Positions 57,068 through 64,000 of a DNA stretch of 64,000 bases are shown one piece after another. Every line of letters starts with the position of its first letter. The stretch's first letter is position 1. The stretch spans positions 124,001 through 188,000 of the forward strand of contig NZ_JAJTWW010000001.1 of the NCBI RefSeq assembly GCF_021729135.1, in the 5' to 3' direction. The stretch is from Brevibacterium daeguense. GTDB lineage: Bacteria > Actinomycetota > Actinomycetes > Actinomycetales > Brevibacteriaceae. The translations under genes and the position numbers were made by a program. Below the pieces are notes generated by a model. That model was not told the origin of the DNA and did not search any database. It saw only the letters and a list, made by a program, of their open reading frames with translations.

Positions 57068-59056
57068 ATGGCCATCGCACCAGCAGTCCGGTCCGCCCCG
57101 GCGAGCCTGACGGAACCTGCCGGCGATCCCGAGGCACTGCGGGATGCGAGCTCGAACCTGCGGGCAGGGGCCGGCGCGATCGGCGCCGCCGAGGCGACCT
57201 ACAGCACCACCTCGGCCCAGGCGATGGACGCCATCAGCGGTCCGCGCGCGCAGCAGCTGTACTACTACGTCGGCAAGGGCCGAGCACTGCTGAAGAACGC
57301 GCAGTCCGCAGCAGAGGGCTCCGGCCAGGACGTCGGCGATTACGCCGCGGAGCTCGCCGAAGCCGCTGAAGTCGTGCGCGCTCAGCGACGGGAATGGCTC
57401 GCGCTCGAAGAGGAGAGGGCCTCCCTCGCCACCCGGCAGTCGCTGCTGGCGCTGCCGGGCGGCGCCATCACAGCACTGGGCGTCCTCGGGGCCGATCCAG
57501 CGGTCCGGCGGCTCGGCGAGATCGAGCAGCACCAGGCGGAATGCGAGCGTGCCGGTGAGGACCAGCAGAGCCGCGTGCGGACCGCACGATCCCGGATCTC
57601 CGAACGGATGTCCGAAGTGTTCGTCGAACTCGACCCGCTCGAGGTGTCGATGGAGGGCAAGGCATACGAGGCGGAGCTGTTCGAGGTCCGCGACGGCCTG
57701 ACGATGCAGCAGTTGGGCTACGACTCCCCGGAAGCTCTCATCGACTGGTTCACCGGAGAGGGACTGGCACTGCAGGCCCACCAGCTCAGGTACAGCGAGG
57801 TGGTGCGGAGCGGATTCGCCTCGAGGTCCGAGGAAGAACTCGCAGCCGACGGTGAGATCCCGCAGGACGCACTCGGCGACGGGTACTTCACTCCGGGCGC
57901 GCGGCCCGGATACGAGCGGGACGAACCGTGGCAGGGGATCGTCGAGAAGCACCTCGGCGATCACATCATCGGGGAGCTCGACGCACGTCATCCCGGACTC
58001 TTCTCCGGCACGGGCTCACCGCTGACCGCACCCTATGCGCCGCAGGCCGGGGATGCGCGGCAGTTCCCGCGCGAGTTCGAACCCCTCCCGCTGCGGGTGC
58101 CGTTCCCGAGCACCGCGCAGCCCCAGCAGCCGGTCGACTCATCGCCGAGCTTCATCGATCGGATGCTCGAGGTCAGAGGCAGCCTGAGCACGCTGCGCTC
58201 GATCTGGCGCAACTGGACCCACCAGGACGCGAAGATCAAGCGGATGCTCCGGCTGTTCGACGATTGGGCGGCTCTGCGGAACGGGGACTTCGTGGACCCC
58301 CGGCACCTGGACGCCCTGCATGACGTCGCGCGGACGACCTTCTACAACCCCCTGCGCGGCGACAGCGCGTGGAAGCACATCCCGGGATCCGAATCACCGT
58401 GGTACAGGGCGCTGGTCACCGGCAAGAAGGCGGTGCCGGAGTTCACGGACGCCACCGGCAGGACGGTCAAGCATCATCTGGCCCACATCCAGGAAGGCGT
58501 CGGCTCCCCGACGGCCTTCGACCCGGAGACCGTCGCGAAGTTCCTCGGCAGGTTCGATGTCGACCCCGCGGCGGCGAAGAAGGCCGGCCAGTTCGCCTCC
58601 TTCAGCGATCTGTGGTTCTCGCGCATCTCGACCGGCCTGAGCATGGTCGGGGACGCCCAGATCCTGCTCGGCGGATCGCCCTATCAGGGGCTGCGCGGAG
58701 ACATCGATCAGGGAATGGCCGCGATCGGCCTGGCCGGCAGCACGGCGACCGCACTGTCGAGCGCCGGCCTCATCGCGCTCGGCCCGGTGGCGGCTCCCAT
58801 CGTGATGGGAGCGGGCCTGGTCACGAGCGCCTGGGGTCTGGGCAACCTCGTCTACGACAACGCGGATGACTGGGCGCAGAACTTCGACAGCTGGGGCAAT
58901 GCGGCAGACCAGTGGCTCGGCGACAACCTCGGCGCCGTCGGCGAACTCGCGGGAGGAGTGCTCGACACCGCCGGCGATGCGGCAGGCGGCGCGCTCCACC
59001 TGTACACGGACACGATCGACGCCATCGGCGCAGCATGGAACGACCTCTGGAGCTGA
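57068..59056 (+). CDS. Large helical secreted-type protein B (paralogue of A)
   Basis: 662 aa. Shares with protein A the segments QAMDAISGPRAQQLYYYVGKG (near 51-71), SMEGKAYEAELFEVRDGLT (near 194-212), a middle domain, the hydrophobic hairpin (IGLAGSTATALSSAGLIALG; PIVMGAGLVTSAWGLG), VYDNADDW and a WNDLW end. It has an extra N-terminal segment of about ten residues and an insertion in the coiled region. ATG 57068, with gaggag shortly upstream. It follows the EspG-like gene by 27 bp, forming one transcript by inference. No toxin domain is recognised. Confidence 0.7.
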   Translation: MAIAPAVRSAPASLTEPAGDPEALRDASSNLRAGAGAIGAAEATYSTTSAQAMDAISGPRAQQLYYYVGKGRALLKNAQSAAEGSGQDVGDYAAELAEAAEVVRAQRREWLALEEERASLATRQSLLALPGGAITALGVLGADPAVRRLGEIEQHQAECERAGEDQQSRVRTARSRISERMSEVFVELDPLEVSMEGKAYEAELFEVRDGLTMQQLGYDSPEALIDWFTGEGLALQAHQLRYSEVVRSGFASRSEEELAADGEIPQDALGDGYFTPGARPGYERDEPWQGIVEKHLGDHIIGELDARHPGLFSGTGSPLTAPYAPQAGDARQFPREFEPLPLRVPFPSTAQPQQPVDSSPSFIDRMLEVRGSLSTLRSIWRNWTHQDAKIKRMLRLFDDWAALRNGDFVDPRHLDALHDVARTTFYNPLRGDSAWKHIPGSESPWYRALVTGKKAVPEFTDATGRTVKHHLAHIQEGVGSPTAFDPETVAKFLGRFDVDPAAAKKAGQFASFSDLWFSRISTGLSMVGDAQILLGGSPYQGLRGDIDQGMAAIGLAGSTATALSSAGLIALGPVAAPIVMGAGLVTSAWGLGNLVYDNADDWAQNFDSWGNAADQWLGDNLGAVGELAGGVLDTAGDAAGGALHLYTDTIDAIGAAWNDLWS

Positions 59057-59318
59057 TGTGGTTCCGGTGGCGGCGTGAATGGCGGGTAAAGTCCACACGC
59101 AGGTGGAAGGCGAGCTGCCGGCCGCCGTCCTGAGCCGATGAATCCTCGATGAACTCGGAGCACCTGCGCTGCTGCCTCGATTGTGATCGCCGCGATCCTG
59201 ACAGAGGCTGGGGACAGTCGGACCGGACGCCAGGGGCAGAACGCCTGCAGACACCCCAACCGCTCCACCCCGCCCGACCCGTCCAACAGCACCACCGAAG
59301 CGCAGGAGAGGAGGCCTT

Positions 59319-59597
59319 GTGGTCGTCGGAGGCAACCCGCAGTTCCTGCGCGAGGTGGGAGCCCGAGTCCGGGCCGAGTCGCGCGCCGAGTCCCAGGCCT
59401 GCAGCGATTTCAGCGCCGCTCTGGCCCAGGCCGAGGCCGGCAGCGGTGACGCGGAAGTCTCCGCGGCGCTCGGGGACCTGCTCGCAGTCCTCACGGACTC
59501 GATGGGTCTGGCTGTCGACCTCGTCGAAGAAGCCGGATCAGCTGTCGAAGCGAACGCCCTGGCCCTCGACCGGGCATTCGGAGGGGGAGCGCAGTGA
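59319..59597 (+). CDS. Small helical partner protein, copy 2
   Basis: 92 aa, mostly helical (LREVGARVRAESRAESQACSDFSAALAQAEAG; LGDLLAVLTDSMGLAVDLVEEAGSAVEANALALDRAFG). Two-helix plan similar to WXG100/Esx partners but without W-x-G. GTG 59319 with aggagaggagg just upstream. It overlaps the next gene (GTGA), so the pair is coupled. The 262-bp gap before it (59057-59318) shows a TAAAGT box at 59087 and nothing else. Confidence 0.65.
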   Translation: MVVGGNPQFLREVGARVRAESRAESQACSDFSAALAQAEAGSGDAEVSAALGDLLAVLTDSMGLAVDLVEEAGSAVEANALALDRAFGGGAQ

Positions 59598-60571
59598 GGC
59601 CCGTGCCGTCGTGCTTCGACGCTCCGGCCGGTGACCCTGCGCGGCTCGACGAGGCCGCCTCGGGCATCCTGCGCACCACGGCCGTGCTCGGCCGCACCGC
59701 AGACGAGTTCGGGGCCGCCACTGCGTCGGCACTCGAACAGCTCGACGGCCTGCGCGGCGCCGAGCTGTTCACCTTCTCCCGAGGCGCTCTGCCCCTCCTC
59801 CGGCAGCTCGCCGACTCCGCCCATCGGAGCGGACTCGCGCTGCGCTCCCATGCCGGGGCTCTCGCCTCGGCTCAGCGGGAGATCGCAGCCCTGCGAGAGC
59901 AGTGGCTGAGCGCGGACTCGGAGCGGCTGACGTCCGGTGGAGCGGTCCCGTTTGCGGTTCCCGAACAGCTCGAACTCCGAGCAGAAGACCTGCGGACCGA
60001 GCTGGGCGAGCACGCTCGAGGCGTCGCGCGCTCCCTCCACGCGGCGGCGGTGGAGCTGGAGCAGGCGCGGCGCAAGGCGGATCGCGCCGGTCTGATCCAG
60101 GGGCTGCGCAGCGCGCTGCCTCCGGCGATCCGCCGTGTGCTGCAGGACCTTCCGGGACTCGGCGACGCCCTGGTCGGGGCGGCCGGGGCCGGCGCGGCCT
60201 CCGATCAGGGTGGGGCGGGAGCGGAACGGGCAGGGGCAGCGCGGGCCGCAGGCTCGATCGCGCAGGACCACCCCGGTTCCCGGGTCCATCCGGGCGAACT
60301 GCTCTCGGCTGCCGACGCGTGGGCGACACGGGAGCAGCACGGTGTTGAGCTTGCGGCGATGGCAGGTCGGATCGCGGCGATTTCGGCAGCGGAATCCGGT
60401 GCCCTGCCCGCGGCGACCTCGCAGGCCGAACCCGGCCGCATCGATGCTGTGGCGGCACAGCTGAGGATCTATCCGGATGGCGCCGCGGCTCGGAGTGACC
60501 GGGAAGCCGTGGCAGGGGAGGCCGCGCGGGCAGCGGCACTCGCCACCGGCTCCTGGGGCAGTGTGGCCTGA
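59594..60571 (+). CDS. Shorter helical protein related to N-terminus of A/B
   Basis: 325 aa. The start (DAPAGDPARLDEAASGILRTTAVLGRTADEFGAATASALEQLDGLRGAELFTFSRG) aligns with protein B (EPAGDPEALRDASSNL..., SAQAMDAISGPRAQQLYYYVGKG). It lacks the hydrophobic hairpin and C-terminal domain. The rest is Ala/Arg-rich helix, then a Gly/Ala stretch around 195-215. GTG 59594 overlaps the preceding stop. Could be a shorter partner or an N-terminal-only relative. Confidence 0.6.
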   Translation: MRPVPSCFDAPAGDPARLDEAASGILRTTAVLGRTADEFGAATASALEQLDGLRGAELFTFSRGALPLLRQLADSAHRSGLALRSHAGALASAQREIAALREQWLSADSERLTSGGAVPFAVPEQLELRAEDLRTELGEHARGVARSLHAAAVELEQARRKADRAGLIQGLRSALPPAIRRVLQDLPGLGDALVGAAGAGAASDQGGAGAERAGAARAAGSIAQDHPGSRVHPGELLSAADAWATREQHGVELAAMAGRIAAISAAESGALPAATSQAEPGRIDAVAAQLRIYPDGAAARSDREAVAGEAARAAALATGSWGSVA

Positions 60572-60709
60572 AGCCGCTGTGCCCGCCGGTGTCCATTGAA
60601 CGTCGTGCGAACTTCAGCGGAACTCTTCCGGTATCTCCTGGAGATGCCGTCGCTGACAGGCACTCGGAGCAGTGACCGTGGAATACCATGAAGCGATCGC
60701 ACGGAGTCG

Positions 60710-61696
60710 TTGACGAATAGGGGAGCAGTGGTCGGACCAGGGGCACAGGCCGGTCGGCCCGTCGATCCCGTCGCCGCGTTCCTTGCCGTTCTGGAGCTCG
60801 GCGCGGTCGAAAGCCATCAGCTGATGACGCTCACCGACGAGGAGCTGTACGCGCTGACCGGTGAGTACCCGCAGTTCGGCGGCTTCCCCCACCTCGACAG
60901 TCTGCCGCCGGACCAGCGCGTGCTGGCCCGCGACACCGCCTACCGCTCGATGCTCGCCCGTGATGTGATCCGTCCCGCCGGCTCCAGCTGGTGCCCGGTC
61001 GTCGACGTGTGCACCCGCCCCGACATCGTCGGCACCCTGCAGGTGCGACGGCTGGCGCCGCAGGCGGTCTCCGCCCGCCGGACCACGGTCGGGGAAGCGG
61101 AGACGCTGGTGGCGCACATCCTCGACTACGCCCAGGCCGCGCTGCTGGAGACCATCGATGCACGAGGCGCCCACACCTTCACGGTGATGCCGCTGGCGCA
61201 CGCCTTCGACGCGCTCGGGGGCTTCTGCGACCCCGATCGAGTCGCGGAGCCGGATCTCGTGAAATCCGCCGAGCACCGACGCGCGGTGAATACCGCAGAG
61301 GTGCTGCGCGGGGTGGAGTCCTTGGGCGACATCGAACACGACGCCCGCGCGGTGACGGTGCTCCACGGCTTCTCCAAGCACGAGTGGATGCACCCGGCCG
61401 ACAGCATCGAGGCCCTCACCGGCAGCCCATCGGCCGTGCTGGACTCCGACGGCGCACCACTCCTGGAGCGGCGTTCCACCGTCTACGCCGCCGCAGACCG
61501 GGTGGAGGTGGCCACACCCCGCTGGAAGGGACCGATTCTCGACCTCGTTCGAGTGGATCGGAGCCAGCTGCTGGAGCACATCCAGGCCTACCTCACCCCG
61601 CGGCTGGGCTTGAGCGAAGAGCTGATCGCCAAGCACTACGCTGCGGCCACGGCACGGCTGCACGGTCCCGCGCCGCGCCCTGCCGGCCGCCGATAG
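60710..61696 (+). CDS. EspG-like protein, copy 2 (tentative)
   Basis: 328 aa. Paralogue of the 56012-57040 product: PVDPVAAFLAVLELGAVESHQLMTLTDEELYAL, GGFPHLDSL, LAPQAVSARRTTVGEAETL, DYAQAALLETIDARGAHTFTVMPL. Tentatively placed with EspG-type chaperones as the first copy. Start uncertain: TTG 60710 gives the longest family-like form, GTG 60728 lies after AGGGGAG. The 138-bp gap before it is otherwise featureless. Confidence 0.55.
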   Translation: MTNRGAVVGPGAQAGRPVDPVAAFLAVLELGAVESHQLMTLTDEELYALTGEYPQFGGFPHLDSLPPDQRVLARDTAYRSMLARDVIRPAGSSWCPVVDVCTRPDIVGTLQVRRLAPQAVSARRTTVGEAETLVAHILDYAQAALLETIDARGAHTFTVMPLAHAFDALGGFCDPDRVAEPDLVKSAEHRRAVNTAEVLRGVESLGDIEHDARAVTVLHGFSKHEWMHPADSIEALTGSPSAVLDSDGAPLLERRSTVYAAADRVEVATPRWKGPILDLVRVDRSQLLEHIQAYLTPRLGLSEELIAKHYAAATARLHGPAPRPAGRR

Positions 61697-61704
61697 AGGT
61701 CCAG

Positions 61705-61729
61705 AGTGTGCACACTGCGGAATATTCCG
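61705..61729. promoter_or_regulatory. Two adjacent 12-bp palindromes upstream of msrA
   Basis: AGTGTGCACACT (61705-61716) and CGGAATATTCCG (61718-61729), both perfect and separated by 1 bp, occupy the 57-bp gap before msrA. Candidate binding sites for dimeric regulators. Confidence 0.6.
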
Positions 61730-61753
61730 TGACCGAACCGTGTCGTTAAGGAT

Positions 61754-62275
61754 ATGCAGACTCTGACTTTGGCCGCCGGGTGCTTCTGGTGCCTCGACGC
61801 GGTCTACCGCAGGACCACCGGCGTTCACGAGGTCCTCTCCGGCTACACCGGCGGCAGCATGCCCGATCCCGACTACTACTCGGTGTGCTCCGGCACGACC
61901 GGGCATGCCGAGGCGCTGCAGGTGACCTTCGACGAGACCGCCGTGCCCGAGAGCGTCATCCTCGGGCTGTTCTTCACCGGACACGACCCGACGAGCCTCA
62001 ACCGGCAGGGCAACGACGTCGGCACCCAGTACCGGTCGGCGATGTTCTACCGGGACGATTCCGAGCAGGAGAAGTTCGCCCGGGCCATCGAACAGGCCCA
62101 GGAGCACTTCGACAAGCCGATCGTGACGACGCTGGAGCCGTTGGAGACGTTCTACCCCGCGGAGGAGGTCCACCAGGACTTCTATACCCGCAACCCCTTC
62201 AACGGCTACTGCACCTTCATCATCGACCCCAAGGTCGCGCGGGCGCGCGCACAGTATGCAGAATGGGTCGCATGA
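61754..62275 (+). CDS. msrA: Peptide-methionine (S)-S-oxide reductase
   Basis: 173 aa. Repairs oxidised methionine. Catalytic Cys10 and Cys13 in the GCFWC motif, then GYTGG near residue 31, GHAEALQVTFD, DPTSLNRQGNDVGTQYRS and EVHQDFY. ATG 61754. Its stop overlaps the nitroreductase-like gene (ATGA). Regulated possibly by the palindromes upstream. Confidence 0.95.
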   Translation: MQTLTLAAGCFWCLDAVYRRTTGVHEVLSGYTGGSMPDPDYYSVCSGTTGHAEALQVTFDETAVPESVILGLFFTGHDPTSLNRQGNDVGTQYRSAMFYRDDSEQEKFARAIEQAQEHFDKPIVTTLEPLETFYPAEEVHQDFYTRNPFNGYCTFIIDPKVARARAQYAEWVA

Positions 62276-62847
62276 AGTTCTTCTCCGATCCCGTGCTGGA
62301 GGCCATGGCCACCCGGCGGTCGGTGTCGAAGGTGGGGCCGGAGACGCCCAGCGACGCCGAGATCGCCGAGCTGCTCGCGGCCGTCACCCCGGTCGCCGAC
62401 CACAAGGCGCTGCGACCGTGGCGACTCATCCTGCTGCGCGGCGACGACCGGGCGCGCCTCGGGGCCGCCCTCGACGCCGCGGCGGGGACGGAGCGCGAAC
62501 CCGGCGAGCTCAACCCGAAGCCGTTCCGTGCGGAGCTGCTGATCGCGGTTGTCGCGAGCCCGAAGCCGCATCCGAAGGTGCCGGAGTGGGAGCAGCACGC
62601 CACTGCCGCCGGCGCCGCCCACCTGCTCGAGCTGGCGCTGTGGCAGACCGGCTGGGGCGTGATGTGGCGCTCGGGCCTGCTCGCCAATGCCCCCGAGGTG
62701 CGGGCGGTGCACGGGCTGGCCGAATCCGAGCACCTGATGGGCTGGCTCTACGTGGGCAGCATCGACGAATCCTTCCGTGCCCGGATGCGGGAATCCAACC
62801 GCCCGGCCCTGGACCCGCAGCAGTTCCTGGGCCGGATGCCCCGGTGA
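62272..62847 (+). CDS. Nitroreductase-family protein
   Basis: 191 aa. FMN-dependent fold: ATRRSVSKVGPETPSDAEIAELLAAV near residues 12-37 (R-R-S/T flavin-phosphate motif), WRLILLRGDDRARL and GVMWRSGLLANAPEVRAVHGLAESEHLMGWLYVG. Substrate unknown; NAD(P)H-dependent reduction of a nitro or quinone compound is the family role. ATG 62272 is inside the msrA stop; its own stop overlaps the MFS gene. Confidence 0.88.
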   Translation: MKFFSDPVLEAMATRRSVSKVGPETPSDAEIAELLAAVTPVADHKALRPWRLILLRGDDRARLGAALDAAAGTEREPGELNPKPFRAELLIAVVASPKPHPKVPEWEQHATAAGAAHLLELALWQTGWGVMWRSGLLANAPEVRAVHGLAESEHLMGWLYVGSIDESFRARMRESNRPALDPQQFLGRMPR

Positions 62848-64000
62848 GCCGGATCGGGCAGCGTCGGGCCGCCTCCGCCATCCCCGCCGACATCTGGGTG
62901 ATGGTGGCGGCGGCCTTCATCGTCGCCATCGGCTACGGGATCATCGCGCCGGTGCTGCCCCAGTTCGCCGAGTCCTTCGGCCTGGGAGTCACTGCCGCCA
63001 CCATCGTGGTCAGCTCCTTCGCATTCTTCCGGCTGATCTCCGCGCCCGCCGGCGGCAGCCTGGTCAATCGCCTCGGCGAGCGTCCCGTCTACGTGACGGG
63101 GCTGCTCATCGTGGCTGCCTCGACGTTCGCCGTGGCGCTGGCACAGAGCTACTGGCAGCTGCTGCTGTTCCGCGCTCTCGGCGGGCTCGGCTCGACGATG
63201 TTCACGGTGTCGGCGATGGCCCTCATCGTCCGCCTGGCTCCCGAGAACGCGCGCGCCCGCGCCTCGGGACTCTATGCGACGGCATTCCTGCTCGGCAACA
63301 TCGCAGGCCCGGTGGTCGGGGGGATGATGGCCGGCTTCGGCATGCGCGTGCCCTTCGTCGTCTACGCCGTCGCGCTCGTGATCGCTGCCGCCGTCGTGCA
63401 CCTCCGGCTGGGCCGCAACGAGCAGGTGGTGGCAGCCGAGGAGTCGAGCGCTGATCCCGACGGCACCGATGCCGATCGCACTGCTTTCGATGGCACCGAT
63501 GCCGACGGCACCGATCCCGAGGCGCCCGCCGGCGAGTCGACCGCGCCCGCCGCTGTGCCCACAACGCTCGCAGATGAGCCCGGGGCACGTCCCGTGATGC
63601 GCTTCCGCGAGGCCTGGCAGGACTCGGCGTACCGGGCAGCGCTGTTCTCCGGAGCGGTCCACGGCTGGACCTCCATGGGCATCCGGGTGGCGCTCTACCC
63701 GCTGTTCGCGCTCCACGTGCTCGGCGCCGGCGCTGCGGTGTCCGGACTGGCCCTGACCGTGTTCGCCGCGGGCAACGCGGTGGCCGTGATGGTCGTCGGC
63801 CGCTTCGCCGACGTCCGCGGGCGCCGGCCGTTCATCCTCATGGGCCTGGTGATCCTCGGCCTGTCCACCATCGCGCTCGGCTTCTCCACGTCGATCCCGG
63901 TGTTCTTCGCCCTCTCGGTCGTCGCCGGTGTGGGCGCCGGCCTGCTCAACCCGGCGCAGCAGGCGACGGTCGCCGACGTCGTCGGGTCGCGGCGCTCCGG
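62844..64000 (+). CDS. MFS transporter, partial (C-terminus beyond window)
   Basis: About 385 residues visible. Major facilitator with the first six helices (IWVMVAAAFIVAIGYGIIAPVLPQF; GLLIVAASTFAVALAQSYWQLLLFRALGGLGS), a long cytoplasmic loop of about 60 residues that is Asp/Gly/Thr-rich (two DGTDAD copies), then the second half (ALFSGAVHGWTSMGIRVALYPLFAL; FADVRGRRPFILMGLVILGLS). Motif A (GSLVNRLGERPVYV) is present. Drug or metabolite exporter; substrate unknown. GTG 62844 overlaps the nitroreductase stop. Confidence 0.88.
   Translation, partial: MSRIGQRRAASAIPADIWVMVAAAFIVAIGYGIIAPVLPQFAESFGLGVTAATIVVSSFAFFRLISAPAGGSLVNRLGERPVYVTGLLIVAASTFAVALAQSYWQLLLFRALGGLGSTMFTVSAMALIVRLAPENARARASGLYATAFLLGNIAGPVVGGMMAGFGMRVPFVVYAVALVIAAAVVHLRLGRNEQVVAAEESSADPDGTDADRTAFDGTDADGTDPEAPAGESTAPAAVPTTLADEPGARPVMRFREAWQDSAYRAALFSGAVHGWTSMGIRVALYPLFALHVLGAGAAVSGLALTVFAAGNAVAVMVVGRFADVRGRRPFILMGLVILGLSTIALGFSTSIPVFFALSVVAGVGAGLLNPAQQATVADVVGSRRS

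Noticed and set aside
53712..59056. Polymorphic toxin C-terminal domain in the large proteins
   Set aside because: I find no nuclease, deaminase or ADP-ribosyltransferase motif, and no small immunity gene of typical type; the C-terminal parts of both copies are conserved, unlike variable toxin tips.

Overview
This is a high-GC actinobacterial chromosome segment, probably Micrococcales and perhaps Brevibacterium-like; the genus is a guess. The evidence is the strong GC bias in third codon positions, many GTG and TTG starts, coupled genes that share ATGA or GTGA overlaps, and gene order. Blocks of the window match the order I recall for Mycobacterium tuberculosis: ponA2/RidA/MBL/crp/nth/CoA-Nudix/acs, then ssd-tadABC-DUF4244-TadE-like-helicase-topA-holB, and the leucine block accD1-accA1-fadE19-maoC-citE. 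I see no CRISPR array, insertion sequence or rRNA.

Layout. 1-1000 is a cut secreted LGFP-repeat/SpoIID protein built on exact 162-bp tandem units. 1112-3530 holds a sirtuin, a DinB-like protein and membrane-stress type proteins. 3694-9664 is dnaX-recR-ask-asd (clamp loader, recombination, aspartate family amino acids); ask has a probable internal start for a separate beta subunit. 9669-17865 carries a phosphoesterase, a class A PBP, DUF4177, RidA, a Nudix-fold protein without its catalytic box, an MBL hydrolase, Crp, endonuclease III and a CoA-type Nudix enzyme. 17972-20444 is a holin-like protein and acetyl-CoA synthetase. 20718-28574 is a repeat-rich membrane protein, a degenerate Fic-like protein and a Tad pilus locus. 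28610-40796 is a helicase, a methyltransferase, topA, an esterase, a lipoate ligase, a membrane-domain/thymidylate kinase fusion and holB. 40815-46408 has an M20 peptidase, a LuxR-type regulator divergent from a DUF485-ActP acetate uptake pair, tRNA-Thr(CGT), a universal stress protein and a Nudix-like regulator. 46382-53400 is a TetR-controlled leucine (and possibly itaconate) catabolic operon. 53712-61696 is the accessory part: a seven-gene, internally duplicated set of large helical proteins, small helical partners and paralogous EspG-like proteins. 61754-64000 is msrA, a nitroreductase and a cut MFS exporter.

How the parts work together. Acetate handling is spread over three places: ActP uptake, Acs activation, and a Crp homologue whose typical recognition pattern occurs upstream of DUF485-actP. 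The leucine operon delivers acetyl-CoA and acetoacetate. The Tad block looks like a compact adhesion-pilus machine.

The most interesting region is 53712-61696. Two related cassettes pair a 640-660 aa secreted-type helical protein with an ~90 aa partner and a ~330 aa protein that I compare, weakly, with EspG chaperones of type VII secretion. No secretion ATPase lies in the window. Other signals worth a look are a delta-prime subunit that lost its zinc cysteines, a dead Nudix protein, a Fic-like protein lacking its catalytic His, a structured leader before ask, and many starts placed 5-7 nt after a -10 box (likely leaderless mRNAs).
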